64,000 nucleotides of DNA from Lelliottia nimipressuralis (GTDB lineage Bacteria; Pseudomonadota; Gammaproteobacteria; Enterobacterales; Enterobacteriaceae). The DNA lies in contig NZ_SDDX01000021.1 in the NCBI RefSeq assembly GCF_004115925.1, positions 124,001-188,000 of the forward strand. Direction: 5' to 3'. Under the pieces are notes generated by a model, which worked only from the letters and a program-made list of their open reading frames with translations, did not search any database and had not been told where the DNA came from. Below, piece after piece: positions 43,234-53,070 of the stretch (positions are counted from its first letter, which is position 1; the number at the start of each line of letters is the position of its first letter). Position numbers and translations under genes: made by a program.

Positions 43234-45204
43234 TCAGAAGCGGTAATCCACTGCCATAAAGTAACGACGGCCATCTTCCGTATAGCTGTAATCGTCGCGG
43301 CTGAGATCTTTATCCAGCAGGTTTTGCACGCCTGCACGCAGTTTGACATTTTTCGTTGCCTGCCACGCTGCACCGGTATTCCAGACCACATACCCGCCTG
43401 GCGTTGCATCGCCGGCGGTGATGGCACGTTTTTCGCCGGAGTAGTTACCCTGCATATAGAAGGACCAGTCCTGCGTTGCCTGCCAGTCCACGGTTCCGTT
43501 CGCGGTATGGAAAGGCAGCTCGGACAGCGGTTTGTTGCCGCCGTTGCTGATATCACGTCCGTCGTTGTAGGTGTAATTCAGCGTCACTTTCCAGTCTTCG
43601 GCCAGCGGGAATTTCAGCTCGGTTTCCACGCCGCGAATACGTGCTTTGTTGACGTTGTAGTAGCGGAAAATCGGCTCACCGTCGGCATTCAGCCCAACGT
43701 AGTTTGGATAGCTCTGCGCCTGATTTACATTTGCGGTACGGAGGATGCTGATGCGGTCATCCACATCGTTCTGGAAGGTGGTAATACTGGCCTGAACGCC
43801 CTCTAACCAGCCCTCTTCCCCGGCATAGTAAAGACCCAGCTCAAAGCTTTCGCTGGTTTCAGGTTTCAGATCCGGGCTACCGACAATTTCACAGGCACCA
43901 CGGCACGAACCGGTGGTCCAGTCCGGGCTTAACTGCAGTAAGGAGGGAGCTTTGAAGGCCGTCGCCCAGCCGCCTTTCACCGTCACGGTGTCTGTTGCGC
44001 TATAGACCAGGTACGCACGCGGGCTCCAGTGGTCGCCGTAGGTTTCGTGATCGTCCATACGCACGCCAGTGGTCAACGCCAGCGGCTCAAAAATACGCCA
44101 TTCGTTTTCAATAAACAGCGCGTACTGGCTGGCAGAGGTGTTGCTGCTGGAGCCGCCGGTCAGGTTCACCGGATCTTTCAGTTTGTCGTGTCGCCATTCG
44201 CCGCCGAAGGTCAGCAGCTGGTTAATTTCACTAAGCGGCAGGACATATTTCCCGTCGATACTGTTGCTTTCGGAGGTAATCGGGCTGCTGTTACCAGGGT
44301 TTTTGTTATCGACTTTCTCGCCGTAGAATTTCAGCTCGCTGTTGCCGACATCCCAGCGCCCGTTGTGGCTCAGGGAGTAGTTCTGGCGCTCAAGGCGGTT
44401 CTGGTCGAGAGAGTCTGAGTCACGGTCCTGACGATCGAAACCGTAGCCTGCGGTGAAATCGTGGTTTTGATTCGGCGTCCAGGCGAATTCGACGTTAGCG
44501 TCGCGGCTGGTGAACCCTTCGATGCGCGGCGTTTCGCCCGTCGCAGAGGTTGAGGATTCCTGCTGGTCATCCTTTTCGCGTTTAGAGAGGCTACCGTAGG
44601 CTTTCAGCCCCAGCACGCCATCTACCAGCGGACCGCTGGTAAAGAACTGACCGTTGTAGGTATCACCGCGATCGCGATGTTCCTGAATCGTGGTGTCGGC
44701 GGTCAGGGTGCCGGTCCATTTCTGGCCGATTTTTTTGGTGATGATGTTTACCACCCCGCCCAGCGCATCGGACCCGTACAGCGATGACATCGGGCCGCGC
44801 ACCACCTCGATACGCTCGATGGCATCAACCGGAACCCAGTTGAGATCGAAATCGTTATGGCGGAAGACGGCATTGCGGGAGTTGACGCGCTTACCGTCCA
44901 CCAGAATCAGGGTGTAGCTGCTGTCCAGCCCACGGATACTGACCCCTTTACGGTTATCCCCTTCGTTGGTGAGTTGCACACCTGGCACGTCCTGTAACAC
45001 ATCTTTCAGGTTCTGAACGGGTTTACGCTGCAGATCTTCCTGAGTAATGACGCTGATACTGGCCGGTGCATCTTTGAGGTTTTGTTCAGTGGCAGACGCC
45101 GTGACAACCAGGGTATCGCCGGACTCAGCCGCAATAACCGGTAACGCCAGGGACAGTGCAGACGCACAGAGTCCTCCCCGTACGAAGGGATTTAACCTAA
45201 ACAT
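43234..45204 (-). CDS. cirA: Catecholate siderophore / colicin I receptor CirA
   Basis: TonB-dependent outer-membrane receptor that takes up linear catecholate siderophores and is the colicin Ia/Ib receptor in E. coli. It has 656 residues (E. coli 663). Signal peptide ~1-25 is followed by the TonB box GDTLVVTAS, the plug ([18 protein letters not shown]...[13 protein letters not shown]) and a 22-strand barrel ending YFMAVDYRF with the terminal Phe. The start MFRLNPFVR (45202-45204) is used; eight upstream codons are not conserved. Fur-type repeats lie upstream. Confidence 0.96.
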   Translation of the reverse strand: MFRLNPFVRGGLCASALSLALPVIAAESGDTLVVTASATEQNLKDAPASISVITQEDLQRKPVQNLKDVLQDVPGVQLTNEGDNRKGVSIRGLDSSYTLILVDGKRVNSRNAVFRHNDFDLNWVPVDAIERIEVVRGPMSSLYGSDALGGVVNIITKKIGQKWTGTLTADTTIQEHRDRGDTYNGQFFTSGPLVDGVLGLKAYGSLSKREKDDQQESSTSATGETPRIEGFTSRDANVEFAWTPNQNHDFTAGYGFDRQDRDSDSLDQNRLERQNYSLSHNGRWDVGNSELKFYGEKVDNKNPGNSSPITSESNSIDGKYVLPLSEINQLLTFGGEWRHDKLKDPVNLTGGSSSNTSASQYALFIENEWRIFEPLALTTGVRMDDHETYGDHWSPRAYLVYSATDTVTVKGGWATAFKAPSLLQLSPDWTTGSCRGACEIVGSPDLKPETSESFELGLYYAGEEGWLEGVQASITTFQNDVDDRISILRTANVNQAQSYPNYVGLNADGEPIFRYYNVNKARIRGVETELKFPLAEDWKVTLNYTYNDGRDISNGGNKPLSELPFHTANGTVDWQATQDWSFYMQGNYSGEKRAITAGDATPGGYVVWNTGAAWQATKNVKLRAGVQNLLDKDLSRDDYSYTEDGRRYFMAVDYRF

Positions 45205-45376
45205 TCCATATCTCCATGAGGTAAACACAACAATATCAAATAATTATTGCTCACAGTGCATTGCATACCGCCGGCTTCTTTGGCCAGTCGGCTGTGTGTT
45301 TCTTTGCAGGTGTGGCAGTAACGTCATCGTCTTTTCAAAAACGCGACGCTGACTCCTTCATCCTTTTGATAACGGC

Positions 45377-45407
45377 GATAACGATAAAACAAACGATAAT
45401 TATTATC
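45377..45407 (-). promoter_or_regulatory. Fur-type site of cirA
   Basis: Adjacent GATAAC and GATAAA hexamers (45377-45388) are followed by GATAAT and an inverted ATTATC (45395-45407). This fits the repeated GATAAT model of the Fur box, and cirA is Fur-controlled in E. coli. Confidence 0.6.
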
Positions 45408-45452
45408 AATTCAATTGTTAACAATTATGTCATTTATGCATACTGTGGGGAT

Positions 45453-45477
45453 AAAAAAACCCGCTCGAGTGAGCGGG
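45453..45477 (-). terminator. lysP rho-independent terminator
   Basis: Seven-bp stem CCCGCTC/GAGCGGG with a four-base loop and seven T on the minus strand, 20 bp after the lysP stop. Confidence 0.85.
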
Positions 45478-45497
45478 CTAAAAGAGAGGAAGTGCGA

Positions 45498-46967
45498 TTA
45501 TTGTTTGATTCGTCCAGGGAATTCCATTTCGCTGTAGCGGACGAATCGGGTTCCTTTCGTCAGTTTGTAACCAAACCAGATGATCAGGAACAGAGGGATA
45601 CCAATGTACGTCGCCATGACGCCGCCCCAGTCGATGGTGTCTGACAGGAAGGCTTCGTAGTTCTGGCCGAGCGTGATGATCAGGCACAGAATGAAGGCGA
45701 AGATTGGCCCTAACGGGAAGAAACCAGAGCGGTACGGCAGATCGTTAATATCGTGCCCCTGCTTCACATAGCCGCGGCGGAAACGATAGTGGCTGATCGC
45801 AATCCCCAGCCAGGCGATAAAGCCGGTCATACCGGAGGTGTTCAGCAGCCACAGGTAAACCGTCTGGTTGCCGAACATCGACGTCAGGAAGCACAGCCCC
45901 GCCACCACCGTGGTTGCATACAGCGCGTTGCGCGGTACACCGCCGCGAGACAGTTTAGAGAAAATACGTGGCGCTTTACCGTCGCAGGCCAGGGTGTAGA
46001 GCATACGCGTTGAAGCGTACATCCCTGAGTTCCCCGCCGACAGCACCGCTGTCAGGATCACCGCGTTCATCACCGCTGCCGCAGAGAGCAGACCCGCATG
46101 CTGGAAGACCAGCGTGAACGGGCTGACGCTGATGTCTTTAACATCGTTACGCAGCAGGCTTGGATCGGTGTAAGGAATAATCAGGCTGATAATCAGGATC
46201 GCGAACACATAGAACAGCAGGATACGCCAGAACACCTGACGCACGGCGCGCGGAATGTTCTTCTCCGGATCTTCAGATTCACCCGCCGCGATACCAATCA
46301 GCTCGGTGCCCTGGAAGGAGAAGCCGACAATCATCGCCACACCGATCATTGCCGCAAAACCACCGGCGAACGGCGCTTCGCCAATCTGCCAGTTGCTCCA
46401 GCCCGCTGGCTGCGCCCCTTTGAAGATGCCGACAATCATCGCCACGCCGACGACGATAAAGATGATAACGGTCGCGACTTTAATCAGCGAGAACCAGTAC
46501 TCCGCTTCGCCAAAACCGCGCACGGAGATGTAGTTCAGCAGGAAAATCACGGCCAGGAAGAGCGCGCTCCAGATCCAGCCTGGCGTGTCCGGGAACCACC
46601 AGTTCATGACCAGCTGTGCGGCCACGAGGTCAACGGCGATGGTCACCGCCCAGTTGTACCAGTAGTTCCAGCCCAGCGCGAAACCGAAGCCTTCTTCAAC
46701 GTATTTTTGGCCGTAAGTGGAGAAAGAACCGGATACCGGCATGTAAGCTGCAAGTTCGCCCAGACTGGTCATCAGGAAGTACACCATCAGGCCAATCAGC
46801 ATGTAAGAAAACAGCGCGCCACCCGGGCCTGCCGCTGAAATAGTTGCACCAGAGGCAACAAAAAGACCTGTACCGATAGAACCGCCAATGGCGATCATCG
46901 TCAGGTGACGCGCCTTGAGTTCGCGACGTAGCGCGGGCGCTTCTGTGGTTTTAGTTTCGGAAACCAT
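45498..46967 (-). CDS. lysP: Lysine-specific permease LysP
   Basis: APC-family lysine:H+ symporter, 489 residues exactly as in E. coli, and also a partner of CadC there. It has 12 spans. The family signature MIAIGGSIGTGLFVASG is near the N-terminus and the conserved NYISVRGFGEAEYWFSLIK follows. The start MVSETKTTEAP (46965-46967) is used, with seven upstream codons ignored. It is separate from yeiE (130-bp gap), where ArgP control would be expected from E. coli. Confidence 0.96.
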   Translation of the reverse strand: MVSETKTTEAPALRRELKARHLTMIAIGGSIGTGLFVASGATISAAGPGGALFSYMLIGLMVYFLMTSLGELAAYMPVSGSFSTYGQKYVEEGFGFALGWNYWYNWAVTIAVDLVAAQLVMNWWFPDTPGWIWSALFLAVIFLLNYISVRGFGEAEYWFSLIKVATVIIFIVVGVAMIVGIFKGAQPAGWSNWQIGEAPFAGGFAAMIGVAMIVGFSFQGTELIGIAAGESEDPEKNIPRAVRQVFWRILLFYVFAILIISLIIPYTDPSLLRNDVKDISVSPFTLVFQHAGLLSAAAVMNAVILTAVLSAGNSGMYASTRMLYTLACDGKAPRIFSKLSRGGVPRNALYATTVVAGLCFLTSMFGNQTVYLWLLNTSGMTGFIAWLGIAISHYRFRRGYVKQGHDINDLPYRSGFFPLGPIFAFILCLIITLGQNYEAFLSDTIDWGGVMATYIGIPLFLIIWFGYKLTKGTRFVRYSEMEFPGRIKQ

Positions 46968-47097
46968 ATGAAAATGCTGTCCATTCAAAAAATGAGGCGA
47001 GATTGTAGCAGACGATCCGCGAACCTTCCGGCAGAAATGCTCTGTTATAAGAGAGCTTCATGACGGCTCCGGAATTATAAGTAAAGCAGAGCCTGGA

Positions 47098-47964
47098 CTA
47101 GATTTCGCAATAGCGCAAAAACCGCTGCAACGAATTCGAAAGGTGTTTTTGGCGGTGATGAATACACCACAGGGTGCGCACCAGCTTCGGCAGCGGAACC
47201 GGAATTTCAATCAAGGAACCGCTCTCGAGCTGCTCGGCGATGACGCGACGGGAGAGACAGCTGATCCCAAGACCGTGCCGCACGGCGTGTTTAATCGCCT
47301 CGGAATTACCCAGCTCCATGCCCAGCTGAAACTGCGGCAAATGCGAGAGCAAAAGATAATCGACGATTTCGCGCGTGCCTGAACCGTGCTCGCGTAAAAT
47401 CCACGGCGCCTGCGCCAGGCGTTCCAGCGTCACCTCGCCCTGTAATAAGGAAGAGGCGGGAGAGGCAAATACCACCAGCTCATCTTCCAGCCAGGGTTCC
47501 GCAATGATATCCACGTTATGGCACGGCCCTTCGATAAGCCCGATGTCCACGCGGAAATCAATAATCGCATTAATCACATCCTGGCTGTTGCCGACGCTCA
47601 TCTCCAGCGGCAATGCCGGGAAATCGCGGCGATAGCGGGCAATCACTTCCGGGAGAATATAGTTACCGATGGTGCTGCTGGCATACACACGGATCGCCCC
47701 GTTGTCTTCCCGGAACAGCTGTTCAATTTCGACAGCCTGCTCCAGTAGCGCCAGCGCGCGCGGGTAAAGCAGACGCCCGTGTTCGTTCACCACCAGCCGC
47801 TTCCCTACCCTGTCGAAAAGCTGCACCCCGAGCTGCCCTTCCAGATCCGTCAGCGCGGCGCTGACCGCCGACTGAGACAAGGCCAGCCGCTGCGAAGCCT
47901 GGGTGGTCGACCCGCTTTTCAGCACTTCGGCGAAAACTTCCAGTTGACGTAATGTTATGTGCAT
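47098..47964 (-). CDS. yeiE: LysR-family regulator YeiE
   Basis: A 288-residue LTTR (E. coli 293). The N-terminal winged helix contains [38 protein letters not shown]; the rest is the substrate-binding effector domain. In related enteric bacteria YeiE has been tied to sulfite stress and motility. It is divergent from yeiH across 121 bp, the usual LTTR/target arrangement, which suggests it controls yeiH. The start MHITLRQ is used; upstream in-frame codons are not conserved. Confidence 0.93.
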   Translation of the reverse strand: MHITLRQLEVFAEVLKSGSTTQASQRLALSQSAVSAALTDLEGQLGVQLFDRVGKRLVVNEHGRLLYPRALALLEQAVEIEQLFREDNGAIRVYASSTIGNYILPEVIARYRRDFPALPLEMSVGNSQDVINAIIDFRVDIGLIEGPCHNVDIIAEPWLEDELVVFASPASSLLQGEVTLERLAQAPWILREHGSGTREIVDYLLLSHLPQFQLGMELGNSEAIKHAVRHGLGISCLSRRVIAEQLESGSLIEIPVPLPKLVRTLWCIHHRQKHLSNSLQRFLRYCEI

Positions 47965-48012
47965 CGTGGCCTTCCACCCGGTAAGCGCGCTGCTTACCAC
48001 TTATAAAGATTA

Positions 48013-48028
48013 ATTATAAATATATAAT
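48013..48028. promoter_or_regulatory. Possible YeiE operator
   Basis: ATTATA-AATA-TATAAT, an AT-rich dyad in the yeiE/yeiH gap, resembles an LTTR box; it could also be simply part of an AT-rich promoter. Confidence 0.3.
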
Positions 48029-48085
48029 CAATTTTATTTTTAAGCCAGAGCGCCGTAACCTTTTAACCATTGAAAGGAGAAGGCT

Positions 48086-49132
48086 ATGACTGAACTCACT
48101 GTGCATCATCATCGAACACTGTGGCATTACGTTCCGGGGCTTGCGCTAAGTGCATTGATCACCGGGGTGGCATTATGGGGTGGCAGTATTCCGGCCGTCG
48201 CCGGGGCAGGATTTAGCGCATTGACGCTCGCGATCCTGCTGGGGATGGTGGTCGGCAATACGGTCTACCCAAAAATCTGGTCCGCCTGCGACGGGGGTGT
48301 GCTGTTTGCCAAACAGCATTTGCTGCGTCTGGGTATCATTCTTTATGGTTTTCGCCTCACCTTTGCGCAGATTGCCGATGTCGGCGTGAGCGGCATTGCC
48401 ATCGACGTGTTAACGCTCACCAGCACCTTTATGCTGGCCTGCTTTATCGGGCAAAAAGTCTTTGGCCTCGACAAACAAACCAGCTGGCTGATTGGCGCGG
48501 GGAGCAGTATTTGTGGGGCCGCGGCCGTGCTGGCAACAGAACCAGTGGTGAAAGCCGAGTCGAGTAAAGTGACCGTTGCGGTGGCGACGGTGGTGATCTT
48601 CGGTACGCTGGCGATATTCCTTTATCCGGCCATGTACCCGCTGCTGGCACACTGGTTCACGCCGGAGGCCTACGGTATCTATATTGGTTCGACCATGCAT
48701 GAAGTGGCGCAGGTTGTGGCGGCCGGTCATGCCATCAATCCGGATGCCGAAAATGCGGCGGTGATTGCCAAAATGCTGCGCGTGATGATGCTGGCCCCGT
48801 TCCTTATTATTCTGGCGGCACGCGTAAAACAACTTTCGCCAGCAGGCAAAGGCGAGAAAAGCAAAATCACCATTCCCTGGTTCGCCGTTCTGTTTATTGT
48901 GGTGGCGGTGTTTAACTCGTTCCATCTGCTGCCAAAAGCGGTGGTCGATATGCTGATCACTCTGGATACCGTCATGCTGGCGATGGCGATGGCCGCTCTG
49001 GGCGTCACCACCCATGTCAGCGCGCTGAAAAAAGCCGGGGCAAAACCGCTACTGATGGCACTGGTACTGTTTGTCTGGCTGATTGTGGGCGGTGGTGCAA
49101 TCAACCTGGCGGTACATTATGCGTTAGCTTAA
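48086..49132 (+). CDS. yeiH: UPF0324 membrane protein YeiH
   Basis: A 348-residue, about ten-span inner-membrane protein of the UPF0324 (Cons_hypoth698) family; E. coli YeiH has 349. Conserved segments are [32 protein letters not shown] and [17 protein letters not shown]. Its substrate is not established; association with the sulfite-linked regulator YeiE suggests sulfite or a related anion, an inference. The ATG follows AAAGGAGAAGG. Confidence 0.92.
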   Translation: MTELTVHHHRTLWHYVPGLALSALITGVALWGGSIPAVAGAGFSALTLAILLGMVVGNTVYPKIWSACDGGVLFAKQHLLRLGIILYGFRLTFAQIADVGVSGIAIDVLTLTSTFMLACFIGQKVFGLDKQTSWLIGAGSSICGAAAVLATEPVVKAESSKVTVAVATVVIFGTLAIFLYPAMYPLLAHWFTPEAYGIYIGSTMHEVAQVVAAGHAINPDAENAAVIAKMLRVMMLAPFLIILAARVKQLSPAGKGEKSKITIPWFAVLFIVVAVFNSFHLLPKAVVDMLITLDTVMLAMAMAALGVTTHVSALKKAGAKPLLMALVLFVWLIVGGGAINLAVHYALA

Positions 49133-49216
49133 TGCATCCATTTGATGAATATAAATAAATTCTGAATTGCGACTATCTCGTAACCCACTCTCAGTTTTGC
49201 TCGAGTAACCATGTTG

Positions 49217-49255
49217 AACTGCCGTCTTCTTTGAAGGCGGCAGTTTTCATTTTTT
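49217..49255 (+). terminator. yeiH terminator
   Basis: A 13-bp stem (AACTGCCGTCTTC/GAAGGCGGCAGTT, one G-U wobble) with a three-base loop, followed by a T-rich tail. The remainder of this 358-bp gap (49256-49445) shows no gene and presumably holds the nfo promoter. Confidence 0.7.
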
Positions 49256-49445
49256 ACCGTCCCAATCGGGCAGGTAGGAGCGACTGTTTTATTATCTCCT
49301 TTCACCCTCTCGGCACTGACTACTCTAAGTGCCACTCGACAAGCATTATTTCCTCCGGCAGCCGCTATGCCAAAAGCAAAGAGATATGCAGGCAACGAGG
49401 GTCTGGCGGCTACTACGATCTTCTTGTTGGGGGGCGTAAAAAATC

Positions 49446-49480
49446 TGTTAACCCGCTATCATAAGCGTTTCGGGTTAACA
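49446..49480. repeat. 10-bp inverted repeat in the nfo leader
   Basis: TGTTAACCCG and CGGGTTAACA are perfect inverted arms around a 15-base loop. The right arm touches the GGAG ribosome site (49481-49484) of nfo. Confidence 0.6.
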
Positions 49481-49490
49481 GGAGTCCCTT

Positions 49491-50348
49491 ATGAAATACG
49501 TTGGAGCGCACGTGAGCGCAGCAGGTGGTCTTGCGAATGCCGCCATTCGCGCCGCCGAAATCGAGGCGACCGCTTTCGCCCTGTTCACCAAAAATCAGCG
49601 CCAGTGGCGCGCTGCGCCGCTCACCACTGAAGTGATTGATGATTTCAAAGCCGCCTGCGAGAAGTATCACTTCGGGCCGGGCCAGATCCTTCCGCATGAC
49701 AGTTACCTCATCAACCTGGGCCATCCGGTTCAGGAGGCGCTGGATAAATCGCGCGAGGCGTTTCTGGATGAACTTCAGCGCTGCGAACAGCTTGGCCTGA
49801 CGCTGCTGAACTTCCATCCGGGTAGCCATCTGATGCAAATCGAGGAAGATGCGTGTCTGGCGCGGATCGCCGAATCCATCAATATTGCGCTGGCGCAGAC
49901 CACCGGCGTCACCGCGGTAATCGAAAACACCGCAGGCCAGGGCAGCAATCTGGGATTCAAGTTTGAGCATCTGGCGGCGATTATCGACGGTGTGGAAGAT
50001 AAATCCCGCGTCGGCGTCTGCATTGATACCTGCCACGCCTTTGCCGCCGGGTATGACCTGCGCACCCTTGAAGAGTGCGAGAAAACCTTCGCGGAGTTTG
50101 AACGTATTGTCGGCTTTAAGTATCTGCGCGGCATGCATTTGAACGATGCCAAAAGCGCATTCGGCAGCCGTGTCGACCGCCATCACAGTTTGGGTGAGGG
50201 CAATATCGGCCACGACGCGTTCCGCTTTATCATGCAGGATGCCCGCTTTGACGGTATCCCAATGGTGCTGGAAACGGTGAATCCGGATATCTGGGCGGAA
50301 GAGATCGCCTGGCTGAAAGCCCAGCAAACGGCTGAACAAGCCGCATAA
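49491..50348 (+). CDS. nfo: Endonuclease IV
   Basis: AP endonuclease of base-excision repair, 285 residues as in E. coli, where it is part of the SoxRS response. The three-zinc site residues are visible: the His in NLGHP, NFHPGSH, Glu in [41 protein letters not shown], and Glu in LETVNPD. The gene is preceded by an inverted repeat touching its ribosome site. In E. coli yeiI, nupX, rihB and the psu genes come before fruA; here fruA follows directly. Confidence 0.97.
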   Translation: MKYVGAHVSAAGGLANAAIRAAEIEATAFALFTKNQRQWRAAPLTTEVIDDFKAACEKYHFGPGQILPHDSYLINLGHPVQEALDKSREAFLDELQRCEQLGLTLLNFHPGSHLMQIEEDACLARIAESINIALAQTTGVTAVIENTAGQGSNLGFKFEHLAAIIDGVEDKSRVGVCIDTCHAFAAGYDLRTLEECEKTFAEFERIVGFKYLRGMHLNDAKSAFGSRVDRHHSLGEGNIGHDAFRFIMQDARFDGIPMVLETVNPDIWAEEIAWLKAQQTAEQAA

Positions 50349-50349
50349 A

Positions 50350-50381
50350 AAAAGCCGGGTCGCGTAAGCACCCGGCTTTTT
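50350..50381. terminator. Bidirectional terminator between nfo and fruA
   Basis: GCCGGGT/ACCCGGC stem with a nine-base loop, flanked by A7 on the left and T5 on the right; it can serve both convergent genes. Confidence 0.8.
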
Positions 50382-50390
50382 ACTTTGTCG

Positions 50391-50416
50391 GTCGGGGAAG
50401 CGAAGCGCCACCCGAC
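50391..50416. repeat. REP-like element after fruA
   Basis: GTCGGG and CCCGAC flank a GC-rich loop with an internal GCGAAGCGC dyad, a REP-type structure 8 bp beyond the fruA stop. Confidence 0.5.
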
Positions 50417-50423
50417 AAGACGT

Positions 50424-52115
50424 TTACGCTACTTTCGCAACCACTTCTGCTTCCGGGCGTTTCAGCACTGCGTAAGACAGACCCGCCACCAGCGTACCGG
50501 CGATAATCGCGAACAGATAACCCAGAACCGGGGTAATCGCGCCAGGAATCAGCAGAACAAACAGACCGCCGTGCGGCGCCATCAGTTTCGCGCCAATCGC
50601 CATAGAGATCGCACCGGTTACCGCGCCGCCTGCGATACAGCAAGGCAGAACACGCATCGGATCACGCGCCGCGAACGGAATCGCACCTTCGGTGATGAAG
50701 CACAGTCCCAGTACCAGCGCCGCTTTACCGCCCTCTTGCTGCGCCTTATCGAACTTACGGCGTGCAATAATGGTCGCCAGACCCAGCGCCAGCGGTGGCA
50801 CCATACCGGCAGCCATGATAGCGGCCATCGGGGCATACGTCTGAGTACTCAGCAGACCAACACCAAACGCGTAAGCCGCTTTGTTGACCGGACCACCCAT
50901 ATCAGTACACATCATGCCGCCAAGGATTGCGCCCAGCAGTACCGCGTTCGCCGTACCCATGGTTTGCAGCCAGTGGGTCAGACCTTCCAGGATACCCGCA
51001 ACTGGCTTACCAATCAGGTAAATCATACCCAGGCCAACCACCAGGCTGGAGATCAGTGGAATGATCAGGATCGGTTTCAGTGCTTCCATACTTTGCGGCA
51101 GCTTCAGCTTCGAGCTGATGGCCTTCGCGACATAACCGGCCAGGAAACCGGCGATGATACCGCCGATAAAGCCCGAGCCAGTGCTCACAGCCAGCATACC
51201 GCCGATAAGACCCGGCGTCAGGCCTGGACGGTCAGCGATAGAGAACGCAATATAACCTGCCAGAACAGGCACCATCAGCGCGAACGCCGAGCCACCACCA
51301 ATCTGCATCAATGCCGCCGCCAGCGTACCCGGCTCTTTGAAGGCTTCGATACCGAAAGCGAAGGAGAGTGCGATACACAGACCACCCGCAACCACCATCG
51401 GCAGCATGTAAGACACGCCGGTCAGCAGGTGACGATAAGCGCCCGCAGACTCTTTTTTGCCTTCGCTGGCGGTGGACTCTGATTTGCCCGTTGGCTGATA
51501 AGGTTTCGCTTCAGCCAGTGCTTTATCAAATTCCTGCGCCGTTTTCTTCAGCGCCAGGCCGGTAGAGGTGCGATACATCGGCTTACCGGCGAATTTCGCC
51601 AGGTCCACTTCGATATCTGCCGCTACCATGACCAGATCCGCTTCAGCCACCTCTTCCGGGGTGATCGCATTGCCTGCGCCCACGGAACCACGGGTTTCGA
51701 CCTTCACCCACCAGCCGCGTTTTTTCGCTTCGGTTTCGATGGCTTCAGCCGCCATAAAGGTGTGCGCCACGCCCGTCGGGCAGGCAGTAATCGCCACGAT
51801 GCGTTTCGGGCCGGTTGCCGTCGCCACTGCTGCGGTAGCAACAGGTGCGCTGTAAACCGTTGCGTGGCCTTTCGCTTCGCTCAGGAACAGTTCGGGATGT
51901 GCCACCGCGCGATTGATATCGCCCAGCCACACTTTTTTGCCGTTCAGCGCACTGTCAGCCGGGACTTTATCACCCAGAACAATCGCCAGTTCGGCGTCAT
52001 TTGGGTTGTCGACGAGTTCAACATGCGCTTTGTGTGCCGCCGCGCCCAGCAAGGTCTTCGCCATATAGGCGCGAGCTTGTCCAAGTCCGGAATCAATGAT
52101 CAGCAGCGTTTTCAT
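50424..52115 (-). CDS. fruA: Fructose PTS permease EIIB'BC
   Basis: Inner-membrane fructose permease that phosphorylates fructose to fructose-1-phosphate. It has 563 residues, the E. coli length. A degenerate IIB' domain (1-~85) is followed by the active IIB with phospho-Cys112 in ACPTGVAHTFMAAEA and a IIC part (~225-563) of about eight to ten spans. It is third of fruBKA, 16 bp after fruK. Confidence 0.97.
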   Translation of the reverse strand: MKTLLIIDSGLGQARAYMAKTLLGAAAHKAHVELVDNPNDAELAIVLGDKVPADSALNGKKVWLGDINRAVAHPELFLSEAKGHATVYSAPVATAAVATATGPKRIVAITACPTGVAHTFMAAEAIETEAKKRGWWVKVETRGSVGAGNAITPEEVAEADLVMVAADIEVDLAKFAGKPMYRTSTGLALKKTAQEFDKALAEAKPYQPTGKSESTASEGKKESAGAYRHLLTGVSYMLPMVVAGGLCIALSFAFGIEAFKEPGTLAAALMQIGGGSAFALMVPVLAGYIAFSIADRPGLTPGLIGGMLAVSTGSGFIGGIIAGFLAGYVAKAISSKLKLPQSMEALKPILIIPLISSLVVGLGMIYLIGKPVAGILEGLTHWLQTMGTANAVLLGAILGGMMCTDMGGPVNKAAYAFGVGLLSTQTYAPMAAIMAAGMVPPLALGLATIIARRKFDKAQQEGGKAALVLGLCFITEGAIPFAARDPMRVLPCCIAGGAVTGAISMAIGAKLMAPHGGLFVLLIPGAITPVLGYLFAIIAGTLVAGLSYAVLKRPEAEVVAKVA

Positions 52116-52131
52116 TATGCCTCTCCTGCTG

Positions 52132-53070
52132 TTAGTTAAAAGGTTTTAAGTCAACGCGCGCCATCATCGCGGCCAACTGGGTACGTTCGGTAATTCCAAC
52201 ATTGCTCTGACTCACGGCCAGGGCGGCAACAGCGGTAGCAAGACGTAAGGTATGCTCACTGGATTCACGCATCAGCAGGCCGTAGATCAGACCGCCCACC
52301 ATTGAATCCCCGGCACCTACGGTGCTGACCACTTCCACCGACGGTGGCTTGGCGATCCATTCGCCAGACGCGTTAACCCACAGCGCGCCTTCTGCACCCA
52401 GCGAAATCACCACGTGAGCGATACCCTGTTCACGCAGCGCATGGGCCGCTTCAATCACATCTTTCAATTCTGGCAGCTTACGGCCGGCCCAGATCTCCAG
52501 TTCGCGGCGATTTGGTTTCACCAGCCACGGAGAGGCTTTCAGACCCGCCACCAGCGCTTCACGGCTGCTGTCGAAAATAATGCACGGGCACTGGCTACGC
52601 AGACGCAGCATCCAGTCGGTGAAGGCTTCCGGGCTGACGCCTGACGGCAGACTGCCGCTGACGCAGACCATGTCGAACTGACCCAGCCAGCTCAGGGAGT
52701 CATTCACGAAACGCTCCCAGTCTGCGCCGGTGACTTCAAAACCGGAGAAGTTCAGGTCGGTAACTTCGCCGTCTTTTTCCGTCAGCTTGACGTTAATACG
52801 GGTACGGCCCTGAACGACCTGAAAACGGTTGGCGATGCCCAGCTCGCTGAACAGCTGCTGAAAACCGTCCTGGTTGTCTTTCCCAAGGAAACCGCCCACG
52901 GTCACGTCAATGCCTAAGTCTTTCAGCACTTTCGCAACGTTGATGCCTTTACCGGCCGCGTGCAGGCCGGTGGTGCGCACGAGGTTGACCTCACCGCGCT
53001 CAATTTCAGGGCAAAAACCGACGAGATCGTAAGCCGGGTTCAGCGTAATAGTGGCGACACGTCTGCTCAT
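52132..53070 (-). CDS. fruK: 1-phosphofructokinase
   Basis: PfkB-family kinase that converts fructose-1-phosphate to fructose-1,6-bisphosphate; 312 residues, as in E. coli. N-terminal TLNPAYDLVG and AAGKGINVAKVL bind sugar; the catalytic GAGDSMVGGLIYG is near residues 250-260. Its start codon overlaps the fruB stop (TAATG), so translation is coupled. FruK levels also set the fructose-1-phosphate signal that releases Cra. Confidence 0.96.
   Translation of the reverse strand: MSRRVATITLNPAYDLVGFCPEIERGEVNLVRTTGLHAAGKGINVAKVLKDLGIDVTVGGFLGKDNQDGFQQLFSELGIANRFQVVQGRTRINVKLTEKDGEVTDLNFSGFEVTGADWERFVNDSLSWLGQFDMVCVSGSLPSGVSPEAFTDWMLRLRSQCPCIIFDSSREALVAGLKASPWLVKPNRRELEIWAGRKLPELKDVIEAAHALREQGIAHVVISLGAEGALWVNASGEWIAKPPSVEVVSTVGAGDSMVGGLIYGLLMRESSEHTLRLATAVAALAVSQSNVGITERTQLAAMMARVDLKPFN

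Noticed and set aside
49231-49630. Two short plus-strand frames before and across the nfo start
   Set aside because: They overlap the yeiH terminator, the nfo leader repeat and the nfo coding region, and have no ribosome site.
50385-51482. 365-residue plus-strand frame opposite fruA
   Set aside because: Extremely rich in Arg, Gln, Thr and His, as expected for the antisense of a membrane protein gene.
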